Shown: positions 7,436 through 13,147 of the stretch, piece after piece
How the letters are laid out: every line of letters begins with the position of its first letter
How positions within the stretch are numbered: position 1 is the stretch's first letter
Origin: an uncultured Oscillibacter sp.
GTDB taxonomy: Bacteria; Bacillota_A; Clostridia; Oscillospirales; Oscillospiraceae
Reading direction: 5' to 3'
DNA: 14,105 bases
NCBI GenBank assembly: GCA_902462475.1
Contig: CABQCB010000026.1
Span: 1-14,105, forward strand
Notes under the pieces: generated by a model
The model's input: only the letters and a program-made list of their open reading frames with translations
The model's database searches: none
What the model was told of the DNA's origin: nothing
Program-made: the position numbers and the translations under genes

Positions 7436-8461
7436 ATGTACAGCTTCCGCAACGATTACAGCGAAGGTGCTCACCCCAAGGTACTCCAGGCCCTGACGGA
7501 CACCAACCTGGAGCAGACCTGCGGTTATGGCATGGATCATCACTGCCAGGAGGCGGCGGACCTGATCCGCAAGCTCTGCAACGCGCCGGATGCCGATGTC
7601 CATTTCCTGGTGGGCGGCACCCAGACCAACCTGGTGACCATCACCGCGTTCCTGGCCTCCTATGAGGCGGTGATCTCCGTCCATACCGGCCATGTGAACA
7701 CCCACGAGACCGGCGCTATTGAGGCCACCGGCCACAAGGTCTGCTCCATCCGGGCCGAGGACGGCAAGCTCACCCCTGCCCTGGTGGAGGCTGTCCTCCG
7801 GGAGCACAACGGCACCGAGCACATGGTGGCCCCCAAGATGGTCTACGTCTCCGACAGCACGGAGATCGGCACCATTTACACCAAGGCGGAGCTGCAGGCT
7901 CTGCGCGCTTGCTGCGACAAGCACGGCCTGCTGCTGTTTTTGGACGGCGCCCGCCTGGCCTCTGCCCTCACGGCACCGGGCAATGACCTGACCTTTGCGG
8001 ATCTGGCCGCGCTGACGGACATGTTCTACATTGGTGGCACCAAGAACGGTGCCCTCTTCGGCGAGGCGCTGGTGGTCACCTCTCCCAACGCCCATTTCCG
8101 CTGGCACATGAAGCAGCGGGGCGCCGTGCTGGCCAAGGGCCGCCTGCTGGGCGTGCAGTTCAAGGCCATGCTGGAGGACGGACTGTATCTGGACATGGGC
8201 CGCCACGCCAACGAGATGGCCTTCCGGCTGCGGGACGGCATGGCCGCTCTGGGCTACAACTTCCCGGTCCCCTCCCCCACCAATCAGCAGTTCCCGGTGC
8301 TGCCCAACACAGTGGCCAAGCAGCTGGAGGAGATGGGCTATGCCTTCGAGGCCCAGGAGGACGTGGACGACGACCACACCCTGGTCCGCTTTGTTACCAG
8401 CTGGGCCACTCCTGCCGAGGCGGTGGAGCAGTTCCTCAAGGATCTGGCCTCCTGCAAGTAA
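7436..8461 (+). CDS. ltaE: Low-specificity threonine aldolase, PLP-dependent
   Basis: This 341-residue protein has the usual length for bacterial threonine aldolases, which cleave L-threonine or L-allo-threonine to glycine and acetaldehyde in the cytoplasm. The fold-type I PLP signature is clear. The opening YSFRNDYSEGAHPKVLQAL is typical, as are the cofactor-loop stretch FLVGGTQTN (58-66) and D170-GARLASAL with Arg173. The Schiff-base lysine is Lys203 in YIGGTKNGALFGE. The ribosome site is modest (AAGTAGG, 7421-7427) at about 8-nt spacing. The gene has its own promoter and terminator and looks monocistronic. Related beta-eliminating lyases share the fold, so the exact substrate preference is not proven. 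Confidence 0.93.
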   Translation: MYSFRNDYSEGAHPKVLQALTDTNLEQTCGYGMDHHCQEAADLIRKLCNAPDADVHFLVGGTQTNLVTITAFLASYEAVISVHTGHVNTHETGAIEATGHKVCSIRAEDGKLTPALVEAVLREHNGTEHMVAPKMVYVSDSTEIGTIYTKAELQALRACCDKHGLLLFLDGARLASALTAPGNDLTFADLAALTDMFYIGGTKNGALFGEALVVTSPNAHFRWHMKQRGAVLAKGRLLGVQFKAMLEDGLYLDMGRHANEMAFRLRDGMAALGYNFPVPSPTNQQFPVLPNTVAKQLEEMGYAFEAQEDVDDDHTLVRFVTSWATPAEAVEQFLKDLASCK

Positions 8462-8473
8462 TCGTACATCACT

Positions 8474-8507
8474 AAAAAAAGACGCGGCTGCGGCCGCGTC
8501 TTTTTTA
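8474..8507. terminator. Rho-independent terminator after threonine aldolase
   Basis: An 8-bp GC stem pairs GACGCGGC (8481-8488) with GCCGCGTC (8493-8500) around a TGCG loop. Seven A precede it and six T follow, so the stem can extend into the A/T tracts. It begins 12 nt after the stop codon and insulates the SOS promoter that starts 30 nt further on. Confidence 0.92.
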
Positions 8508-8537
8508 TTGGACCATTTGATTTTTTGCCCTCTGCTC

Positions 8538-8566
8538 TTGACACGAACGATTGTTCGAGTTATAGT
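8538..8566 (+). promoter_or_regulatory. LexA-controlled (SOS) promoter
   Basis: A consensus -35 TTGACA (8538-8543) and -10 TATAGT (8561-8566) are spaced exactly 17 bp. The spacer begins with CGAACGATTGTTCG (8544-8557), a perfect fit to the Gram-positive LexA box (core GAAC-N4-GTTC, flanked by C and G). A repressor bound here would cover the space between the two hexamers. This is the strongest promoter in the window and predicts tight repression with induction on DNA damage. Confidence 0.88.
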
Positions 8567-8572
8567 ATCAAT

Positions 8573-8586
8573 AGAACAACAGTTCG
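8573..8586 (+). promoter_or_regulatory. Second LexA-like box at the transcription start
   Basis: AGAACAACAGTTCG keeps the full GAAC-N4-GTTC core and differs from the extended dyad at only two outer positions. It begins 6 bp after the -10 element, so it covers the expected transcription start. Its centre is 29 bp from that of the first box, close to three helical turns. Confidence 0.7.
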
Positions 8587-8607
8587 ATTGATTGGGAGGG
8601 AAAGTTT

Positions 8608-8733
8608 ATGACAGGCTGGACGTTCTTTTTTGTGTTGATCGGTGTGGTTTTCATGACAGCGCAGCTGTTCCGTCTGATCAATTTCATTGACCGGCCCGCA
8701 GCCGGACGACACGAACGTACATGTGTTCGATAA
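8608..8733 (+). CDS. Small SOS-leader membrane peptide (41 aa), unrecognised family
   Basis: An ATG at 8608 follows a good GGGAGGG site (8594-8600) and opens a frame of 41 codons ending at TAA (8731-8733). The product begins MTGWTFFFVLIGVVFMTAQL, continues FRLINFIDRPAAG, and ends in a basic tail with one Cys. Residues about 4-25 form a single membrane span. It is the first gene after the LexA-controlled promoter, and its stop is 6 nt before the radical SAM start, which has no Shine-Dalgarno of its own, so coupling is likely. Known SOS regulons contain small single-span division inhibitors (YneA in Bacillus, SosA in Staphylococcus, SidA in Caulobacter). This one lacks the LysM domain of YneA and I recognise no homology. 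A checkpoint role is inference; a mere leader peptide is the alternative. Confidence 0.62.
   Translation: MTGWTFFFVLIGVVFMTAQLFRLINFIDRPAAGRHERTCVR
8716..8729 (+). promoter_or_regulatory. Third LexA-like box inside the end of the small ORF
   Basis: CGTACATGTGTTCG matches the LexA dyad at all specified positions but one (T for A in the first half-site). It encodes the last residues of the small peptide and ends 10 bp before the radical SAM start. It may add an internal block to transcription or loop with the promoter boxes. A chance match is possible, since a second CGAAC just to the left (8712-8716) is out of register. Confidence 0.45.
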
Positions 8734-8739
8734 ACTGCC

Positions 8740-10011
8740 ATGGATGTGCTGGAAAAGCTTACGATCCTGACGGATGCGGCAAAATATGACGCTGCCTGCA
8801 CGTCCAGCGGCGGAAACCGCACCTCCCGAAAGGGGTATATCGGCAACACCTCCGCCTCGGTGGCGGGCTGCTGCCACTCCTTTTCTGCCGATGGGCGGTG
8901 CGTCTCCCTTTTGAAAGTGCTGATGACCAATTGCTGTGTGTTCGACTGCAAGTACTGCGTCAACCGCCGCAGCAACGATACCCGCCGCGCCGCCTTCACG
9001 CCGCAGGAGCTGGCGGACCTGACCATCAACTTTTACCGCCGCAATTACATTGAAGGGCTCTTTCTCTCCTCCGGCGTGCTGCGCAGTCCGGACTATACCA
9101 CGGAGCTGATGATCCGAACCCTGCGTATCCTCCGGCAGGAATACCGATTCAACGGCTATATCCATGCCAAGGCCATCCCAGGCACGGCACCGGAGCTGGT
9201 GGAGCAGCTGGGCTTTTTGGCTGACCGCATGAGCGTCAATATCGAGCTGCCCTCCGAGGCGGGGCTGCGGACACTGGCACCGGACAAGACCAAGCAGGCT
9301 ATCCTCTCCCCCATGCGGCAGATCCAGCAGCGGGGAAAGCAGAGTAAAGAAGAGCTGGTCAAATACCGGCACGCCCCCAAGTTCGCCCCTGCCGGCCAGA
9401 GCACCCAGCTGATCGTGGGAGCCACAGCGGACAACGATCTGCATATCCTGCGGCTGACCCAGGGACTCTACGATCGATACAAACTCAAACGCGTGTTCTA
9501 TTCTGCGTATGTGCCCGTAGTGGAGCATGCCCTGCTCCCGTCCAAAGATACCAAGCCGCCGCTGCTGCGGGAGCACCGGCTCTATCAGGCGGACTGGCTG
9601 CTGCGCTTTTACGGGTTCCGGGCGGAAGAATTGCTGGACGAAAAGAACCCGGACTTCAATCCCCTGGTGGACCCCAAGTGCAGCTGGGCCCTGGCTCATC
9701 TGGATTTCTTCCCCGTGGAGGTCAACACGGCGGATTACGAGACGCTGCTGCGGATCCCCGGCGTGGGGGTCATCTCCGCCCGGCGGATCCTGTCAGCCCG
9801 CCGGGCCCGCCGCCTGCGGCCGGAGGACTTGGGAAAAATGGGCGTGGTCATGAAACGGGCGCAGTATTTTCTCACGGCTTCCGGAAAGCGGGCGGAGGGG
9901 CTTCGCTTTACGCAGGAGAGCCTGCTGGGCAATCTGATCGCGGCGGAGGCCCCCCAGCTGCCCCAGCCGGAGGCAGAGCAACTCTCTTTGTTTCAACCGG
10001 CTTATTCTTGA
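8740..10011 (+). CDS. Putative DNA modification/repair radical SAM protein (TIGR03916-like)
   Basis: This 423-residue protein has the radical SAM [4Fe-4S] motif C66-x3-C70-x2-C73 in CCVFDCKYCVNRRSND. Extra cysteines at 20, 44, 45 and 54 lie in the preceding conserved block (GCCHSFSADGRC). The core continues with FYRRNYIEGLFLSSGVLRS and GYIHAKAIPG. A C-terminal helix-hairpin-helix, LLRIPGVGVISARRILSAR (about residues 334-352), should bind DNA or another nucleic acid. This order is that of the family named putative DNA modification/repair radical SAM protein, whose reaction is unknown. The family partner is encoded 12 nt downstream. The start at 8740 has no visible ribosome site; translation is probably coupled to the small ORF ending at 8733. 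The LexA promoter supports a damage-response role. Confidence 0.9.
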   Translation: MDVLEKLTILTDAAKYDAACTSSGGNRTSRKGYIGNTSASVAGCCHSFSADGRCVSLLKVLMTNCCVFDCKYCVNRRSNDTRRAAFTPQELADLTINFYRRNYIEGLFLSSGVLRSPDYTTELMIRTLRILRQEYRFNGYIHAKAIPGTAPELVEQLGFLADRMSVNIELPSEAGLRTLAPDKTKQAILSPMRQIQQRGKQSKEELVKYRHAPKFAPAGQSTQLIVGATADNDLHILRLTQGLYDRYKLKRVFYSAYVPVVEHALLPSKDTKPPLLREHRLYQADWLLRFYGFRAEELLDEKNPDFNPLVDPKCSWALAHLDFFPVEVNTADYETLLRIPGVGVISARRILSARRARRLRPEDLGKMGVVMKRAQYFLTASGKRAEGLRFTQESLLGNLIAAEAPQLPQPEAEQLSLFQPAYS

Positions 10012-10023
10012 GGATGACCAGCT

Positions 10024-10881
10024 ATGAACGATCTTGTATACTGCTACGACGGGAGCTTTGCGGGATTCCTGTGCTGCATTTTTGACAGCTATGCAAATAA
10101 AGAGGTCCCCACCGCCATCTGCTGCGATGAGGACCTTGTTCCCATGCTCTTTGCGTCCCGAAGTATCGTAACGGATACCGAGCACGCAAAGCGTGTGTTT
10201 CGAAAAGTTGTAAAGTATTCTTCCTTTGCATCTGATCTACTGCAAAGAGGCTTTCTCACCTGCCTTCCTGACCGGGAGATGCACCTTTATCGCCTGGCGG
10301 TGAAGCTGCTGGAGGAAGGTCCCGGCTTCCTGCGCAACTTTTCAGATGAGACGCTCTACCCTGTGGCCAAAGCGGTGCGGCACCTGAATTCGGAAGCGCA
10401 TCTGCTCAAGGGGTTTACCCGCTTTTCCGACCTGGGCGGTGTGTTGGGCGGAGAGATCCAGCCCAAAAACCGGGTGCTTCCCCTGCTGCGGCGCCACTTT
10501 TGTGCCCGCTACCCGGACGACGCCTTCTTCCTGTATGACCGGACCCATCGCGAGGCGCTGTTTCATGCCGGCGGCAAGGCGGTGATCCGGCCGCTGGAGC
10601 AGTTTCAAATGGCGCCGCCGGATGCGCAGGAGGCCCGTTATCGTCTGCTTTGGAAGCGGTTTTACGATACCGTTGCCATTCGGGAGCGGTACAATCCCAC
10701 CTGCCGCCGGACCCAGATGCCCATGCGCTACTGGGATACCATGACGGAATTCCAGGGGCCGGAGCATTTTAAGGCTCCAGCAGCTCCCGCAATCGGCGCA
10801 GTCCCCGCCGTTCCAGACGGGACACCTGCACCTGGGAAACGCCCAGCACCCGGGCTGTCCGCTCCTGGGTCAGCCCCTTGA
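10024..10881 (+). CDS. TIGR03915-type putative DNA repair protein, partner of the radical SAM enzyme
   Basis: This 285-residue protein opens LVYCYDGSFAGFLCCIFDSY and has RHFCARYPDDAFFLYDRTHREALFHAGG in the middle. It continues to PMRYWDTMTEFQ at about residues 233-244, where family members normally end. It is the regular companion of the TIGR03916 radical SAM protein. In some genomes such proteins are fused to a uracil-DNA-glycosylase-like domain, which is absent here. Function is unknown; a nucleic-acid metabolism role is inferred from partnership and LexA control. The start follows GAGGATGA (10010-10017), 12 nt after the radical SAM stop. The last 40 or so residues are Ala/Pro-rich low complexity encoded opposite the 3' end of sigF, and look like run-on after loss of the ancestral stop. 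Confidence 0.85.
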   Translation: MNDLVYCYDGSFAGFLCCIFDSYANKEVPTAICCDEDLVPMLFASRSIVTDTEHAKRVFRKVVKYSSFASDLLQRGFLTCLPDREMHLYRLAVKLLEEGPGFLRNFSDETLYPVAKAVRHLNSEAHLLKGFTRFSDLGGVLGGEIQPKNRVLPLLRRHFCARYPDDAFFLYDRTHREALFHAGGKAVIRPLEQFQMAPPDAQEARYRLLWKRFYDTVAIRERYNPTCRRTQMPMRYWDTMTEFQGPEHFKAPAAPAIGAVPAVPDGTPAPGKRPAPGLSAPGSAP

Positions 10882-11473
10882 AATACCGCAGCAGGATGGT
10901 CATCCGCTCTTTTTCCGGGAGGCGGTCGATGGCCTCCCGCAGGGCGAGCTTTTCCACCAGGCCCTCTTCCGGGGCGTCGGTCCCCAGTGTGCCCTCCAGC
11001 GTCAATCCGTCTGCCAGTTCCTGCTGGAGAGATTCCGGCGCCTCTGTGGCGGTCTCCGTCCTGGCGATCTCCTCCACGGTAAGTCCGGTGGCCTCCGCCA
11101 GTTCCGAAAGGACCGGTTCCCGTCCCAGATCATGGCGCAGACGCTCTCTTTGCGTGTAAAGCAATTGCGCTTGTTCCCGTATGGTGCGACCGACTTTTAC
11201 CGTTCCGTCGTCCCGGAGAAAGCGGCGGATCTCCCCCGCGATCTTCGGTACGGCGTAGGTGGAAAAGCAGGTGCCGTAGGAGAAGTCGAATCCCTGCACG
11301 GCCTTCAAAAATCCCAGGCAGCCCAGCTGATACAGGTCATCCGGCTCCACACCGCGGCCATAATACCGGCGCACGATGCTCCAGATCAGACCGTTGTTTT
11401 CCAGAACTGCCTGCTCACAGGCCTCTCGATCCCCTGCCTGGGCGGCCCGCAGCAGCTCCATGGGGGCGCTCAT
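10769..11473 (-). CDS. sigF: RNA polymerase sporulation sigma factor SigF
   Basis: This 234-residue sigma-70-type factor has region 2 intact: PDDLYQLGCLGFLKAVQGFD, then FSTYAVPKIAGEIRRFLRDDGTVKV (about residues 45-94). Region 3 and a region 4.2 helix-turn-helix ending LGVSQVQVSRLERRGLRRLR close the protein. The region 2 sequence and the operon order spoIIAA-spoIIAB-sigF identify the first forespore sigma factor rather than sigma-G or sigma-E. Its ATG overlaps the spoIIAB stop (ATGA, 11470-11473). SpoIIAB would hold it inactive until SpoIIAA is dephosphorylated in the forespore. Its 3' end overlaps the convergent TIGR03915-type gene by 113 bp, and no clear terminator follows on the minus strand. 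Confidence 0.95.
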   Translation of the reverse strand: MSAPMELLRAAQAGDREACEQAVLENNGLIWSIVRRYYGRGVEPDDLYQLGCLGFLKAVQGFDFSYGTCFSTYAVPKIAGEIRRFLRDDGTVKVGRTIREQAQLLYTQRERLRHDLGREPVLSELAEATGLTVEEIARTETATEAPESLQQELADGLTLEGTLGTDAPEEGLVEKLALREAIDRLPEKERMTILLRYFKGLTQERTARVLGVSQVQVSRLERRGLRRLRELLEP

Positions 11474-11919
11474 TTCGCCGCTTTCAAACGGGGAGCCAGC
11501 TTCTTGCGCATGCTGACGGTGGTTCCGCGCCCCGGCACGGAGCGGACGGTGAGCTTGTCCATAAAGCTCTCCATAATGGTAAAGCCCATGCCGCTGCGCT
11601 CTTCCCCGCCGGTGGTGTACATAGGCTCCATGGCCTTTTCCACGTCCGGGATGCCGCGGCCGTGGTCCCGCACAGTGATCTCCAGAACGTGGTCGGGGCA
11701 GACGCGGATCTTCATCTGCACCTGTCCAATGCTGTCGGGGTACGCGTGGACGATGACATTGGTCACCGCTTCACTGACTGCTGTTTTGATATCCTCCAGC
11801 TCGTTGAGCGTGGGATCCATCTGCGCTGCAAAGCAGGCTGCCGCCGTGCGGGCAAAGCCCTCGTTGCTGCTGCGGCTTGGAAATTGCAGCGTCATTTCAT
11901 TGATGGCCTTTGTTTTCAT
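11470..11919 (-). CDS. spoIIAB: Anti-sigma F factor and serine kinase SpoIIAB
   Basis: This 149-residue GHKL-fold kinase has its N box in SEAVTNVIVHAYP (Asn54), its G1 box in RDHGRGI (Asp85) and its G2 box in RSGMGFTIME (108-117). It binds sigma-F to block transcription and phosphorylates SpoIIAA with ATP. The length is close to the Bacillus protein. The start follows GGGGAGGAG 19 nt after the spoIIAA stop, and the stop overlaps the sigF start. The RsbW-type anti-sigma-B kinase is a relative, but the downstream gene is sigF. Confidence 0.96.
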   Translation of the reverse strand: MKTKAINEMTLQFPSRSSNEGFARTAAACFAAQMDPTLNELEDIKTAVSEAVTNVIVHAYPDSIGQVQMKIRVCPDHVLEITVRDHGRGIPDVEKAMEPMYTTGGEERSGMGFTIMESFMDKLTVRSVPGRGTTVSMRKKLAPRLKAAK

Positions 11920-11938
11920 TATGTACTCCTCCCCAAGC

Positions 11939-12244
11939 TTATCGTATGGTCACCAGCCGTCCGATGCCGGCGGCATCCAGCACCCGGCGGGCCTGTCCCG
12001 GAACATTGGTCACCAGCAGGCAGCCATCCAGAAGATCCATTTTCTGCCGTGTCCGCAGGATCAGCGCGATACCGGAGCTGTCCATGAACGTCACCCGCTC
12101 CATGTCCAGCACCAGCTTTTTCGGCAGCGCCGCGTCAATGGCCCGCTCGATTTGACAGATGGCGTCCTTGGCGGCGTGGTGGTCCAGCTCCCCTTCCAGT
12201 TCCAGCAGCAGATTCCGATCTGCGCTTTTTGCCAACACTTCCAT
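11939..12244 (-). CDS. spoIIAA: Anti-anti-sigma factor SpoIIAA
   Basis: This 101-residue STAS-domain protein carries the phosphorylation loop VTFMDSSGIALIL, with Ser57 equivalent to the regulatory serine of Bacillus SpoIIAA. Unphosphorylated protein binds SpoIIAB and frees sigma-F; SpoIIAB phosphorylates it, and SpoIIE (not in this window) would remove the phosphate. I chose the ATG at 12244 because AGGAG lies just upstream and the protein then begins MEVLAKSADRNLLLELEGEL, as family members do. An in-frame ATG at 12295 would add 17 residues (MMDFRKYWNVQ...) that look untranslated. It is first in the spoIIA operon. Confidence 0.94.
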   Translation of the reverse strand: MEVLAKSADRNLLLELEGELDHHAAKDAICQIERAIDAALPKKLVLDMERVTFMDSSGIALILRTRQKMDLLDGCLLVTNVPGQARRVLDAAGIGRLVTIR

Positions 12245-12340
12245 AGTATTCTCCTCTTTTGCCTGAACATTCCAGTATTTCCGAAAATCCATCATAAAGC
12301 CGTAGGCTTACGGTGATGATACCATGTTTCTATCCGGGAT

Positions 12341-12349
12341 TGTGTCGAA
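12341..12349 (+). promoter_or_regulatory. Candidate Spo0A box upstream of spoIIAA
   Basis: TGTGTCGAA matches the Spo0A box TTTGTCRAA at 8 of 9 positions and contains the exact TGTCGAA core. It lies about 100 bp upstream of the spoIIAA start, in the region shared with the divergent flavoprotein promoter. Spo0A-P controls spoIIA in Bacillus and clostridia, which supports the call, but a single short match could be chance and the box reads away from spoIIA. Confidence 0.4.
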
Positions 12350-12398
12350 ACCCAAATGCCCTGTTTGGAAATTTTGGATGCGGCTCCCTTGTTCCGCC

Positions 12399-12427
12399 TT
12401 GCGGCGCGTTTGCCTGGGCAGTATAAT
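12399..12427 (+). promoter_or_regulatory. Sigma-A promoter of the iron-sulfur flavoprotein gene
   Basis: A perfect -10 TATAAT (12422-12427) is paired with TTGCGG (12399-12404) at 17-bp spacing. The predicted transcript start near 12434 leaves a leader of only about 20 nt before the ATG at 12455. Confidence 0.72.
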
Positions 12428-12454
12428 AGGAAAAAACAAAAAGGAGATGGCTCC

Positions 12455-13081
12455 ATGAAAGTTTTGATGCTCAACGGCAGCTCCCGGCCCCACGGCTGCA
12501 CCGATACCGCCCTGCGTGAGGTGGCCGCCGTGCTGGATGGCTGCGGGATCGAGTCAGAGATCCTGTGGCTGGGCAATGATCCGGTCCGGGACTGCACGGC
12601 CTGCGGGACCTGCGGGAAAAAGCCGGGGCGCTGCGTGTTTGACGATGACATCGTCAATCGGATCATCGAAAAGGCCCGGGAGTGCGATGGGTTCGTATTT
12701 GGCTCCCCGGTTTATTACGCCCATCCCAGCGGCCGCATCCTGACCGTTCTGGACCGGGTGTTTTACGCCGGAAAAGACGCGTTTTCCCATAAGCCCGCGG
12801 CGGCCGTCGTCTCCGCCCGCCGGGCCGGCACTGTGGCGTCCGTGGACGTGCTGAACAAATACTTCACCATTTCCCAGATGCCGGTGGTGTCTTCCACCTA
12901 CTGGAACATGGTGCACGGCTCCGTGCCCGGAGACGTGGCTCTGGACGAAGAGGGACTCCAGACCATGCGCAATCTGGGAAAGAACATGGCCTGGCTGCTC
13001 CAGTGCATCCAGGCCGGTCGGGACGCAGGGCTCCAGCCGCCCCAGGCGGAGCGCAGCGCGCGCACCAACTTTATTCGCTGA
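12455..13081 (+). CDS. Flavodoxin-fold NAD(P)H-dependent reductase, iron-sulfur flavoprotein type
   Basis: This protein of 208 residues opens with the FMN-binding strand and loop MKVLMLNGSSRPHGCTDTAL of the NADPH-dependent FMN reductase family. A compact cysteine motif C47-x2-C50-x2-C53-x6-C60 fits the CX2CX2CX4-7C pattern that binds a [4Fe-4S] cluster in Isf-type iron-sulfur flavoproteins. GSPVYYAHPSGRILTVLDR is the conserved flavin-phosphate and dimer segment. It should be a cytoplasmic electron-transfer or stress protein of anaerobes; the electron partner is unknown. The start at 12455 has AAGGAG 8 nt upstream and a promoter just before it; the open frame further upstream lies before the promoter and is ruled out. 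It is divergent from spoIIA and ends 1 nt before a terminator. Confidence 0.9.
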   Translation: MKVLMLNGSSRPHGCTDTALREVAAVLDGCGIESEILWLGNDPVRDCTACGTCGKKPGRCVFDDDIVNRIIEKARECDGFVFGSPVYYAHPSGRILTVLDRVFYAGKDAFSHKPAAAVVSARRAGTVASVDVLNKYFTISQMPVVSSTYWNMVHGSVPGDVALDEEGLQTMRNLGKNMAWLLQCIQAGRDAGLQPPQAERSARTNFIR

Positions 13082-13122
13082 AAAAAGGAGCCCCGGAGGA
13101 ATTCCTCCGGGGCTCCTTTTTT
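13081..13122. terminator. Perfectly palindromic bidirectional terminator
   Basis: Bases 13081-13101 are the exact reverse complement of 13102-13122. The dyad has a GC-rich stem (GGAGCCCCGGAGG), six A on one side and six T on the other. It separates the convergent flavoprotein and valS genes and gives a proper U tract in both directions. The first base is the last base of the flavoprotein stop codon. Confidence 0.95.
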
Positions 13123-13147
13123 ATATTGGATGATGGGGTACGCTGAT

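Noticed and set aside
10761..10778. GGAGC/GCTCC hairpin at the end of sigF as a terminator
   Set aside because: Only a 5-bp stem with an 8-nt loop and no T tract on either strand.
12265..12290. Sigma-H-like promoter for spoIIA (GGATTTT and GAAT on the minus strand)
   Set aside because: The spacing between the two elements is 2-3 bp shorter than the sigma-H consensus and the first element has a mismatch, so I do not call it.
11132..12316. A 394-codon plus-strand open frame across the sporulation genes
   Set aside because: It is antisense to the unmistakable sigF, spoIIAB and spoIIAA genes and has no protein-like motif.
12356..12454. A 33-residue N-terminal extension of the flavoprotein
   Set aside because: It would start upstream of the TATAAT promoter; the ATG at 12455 has the ribosome site and the conserved MKVLMLNGS start.
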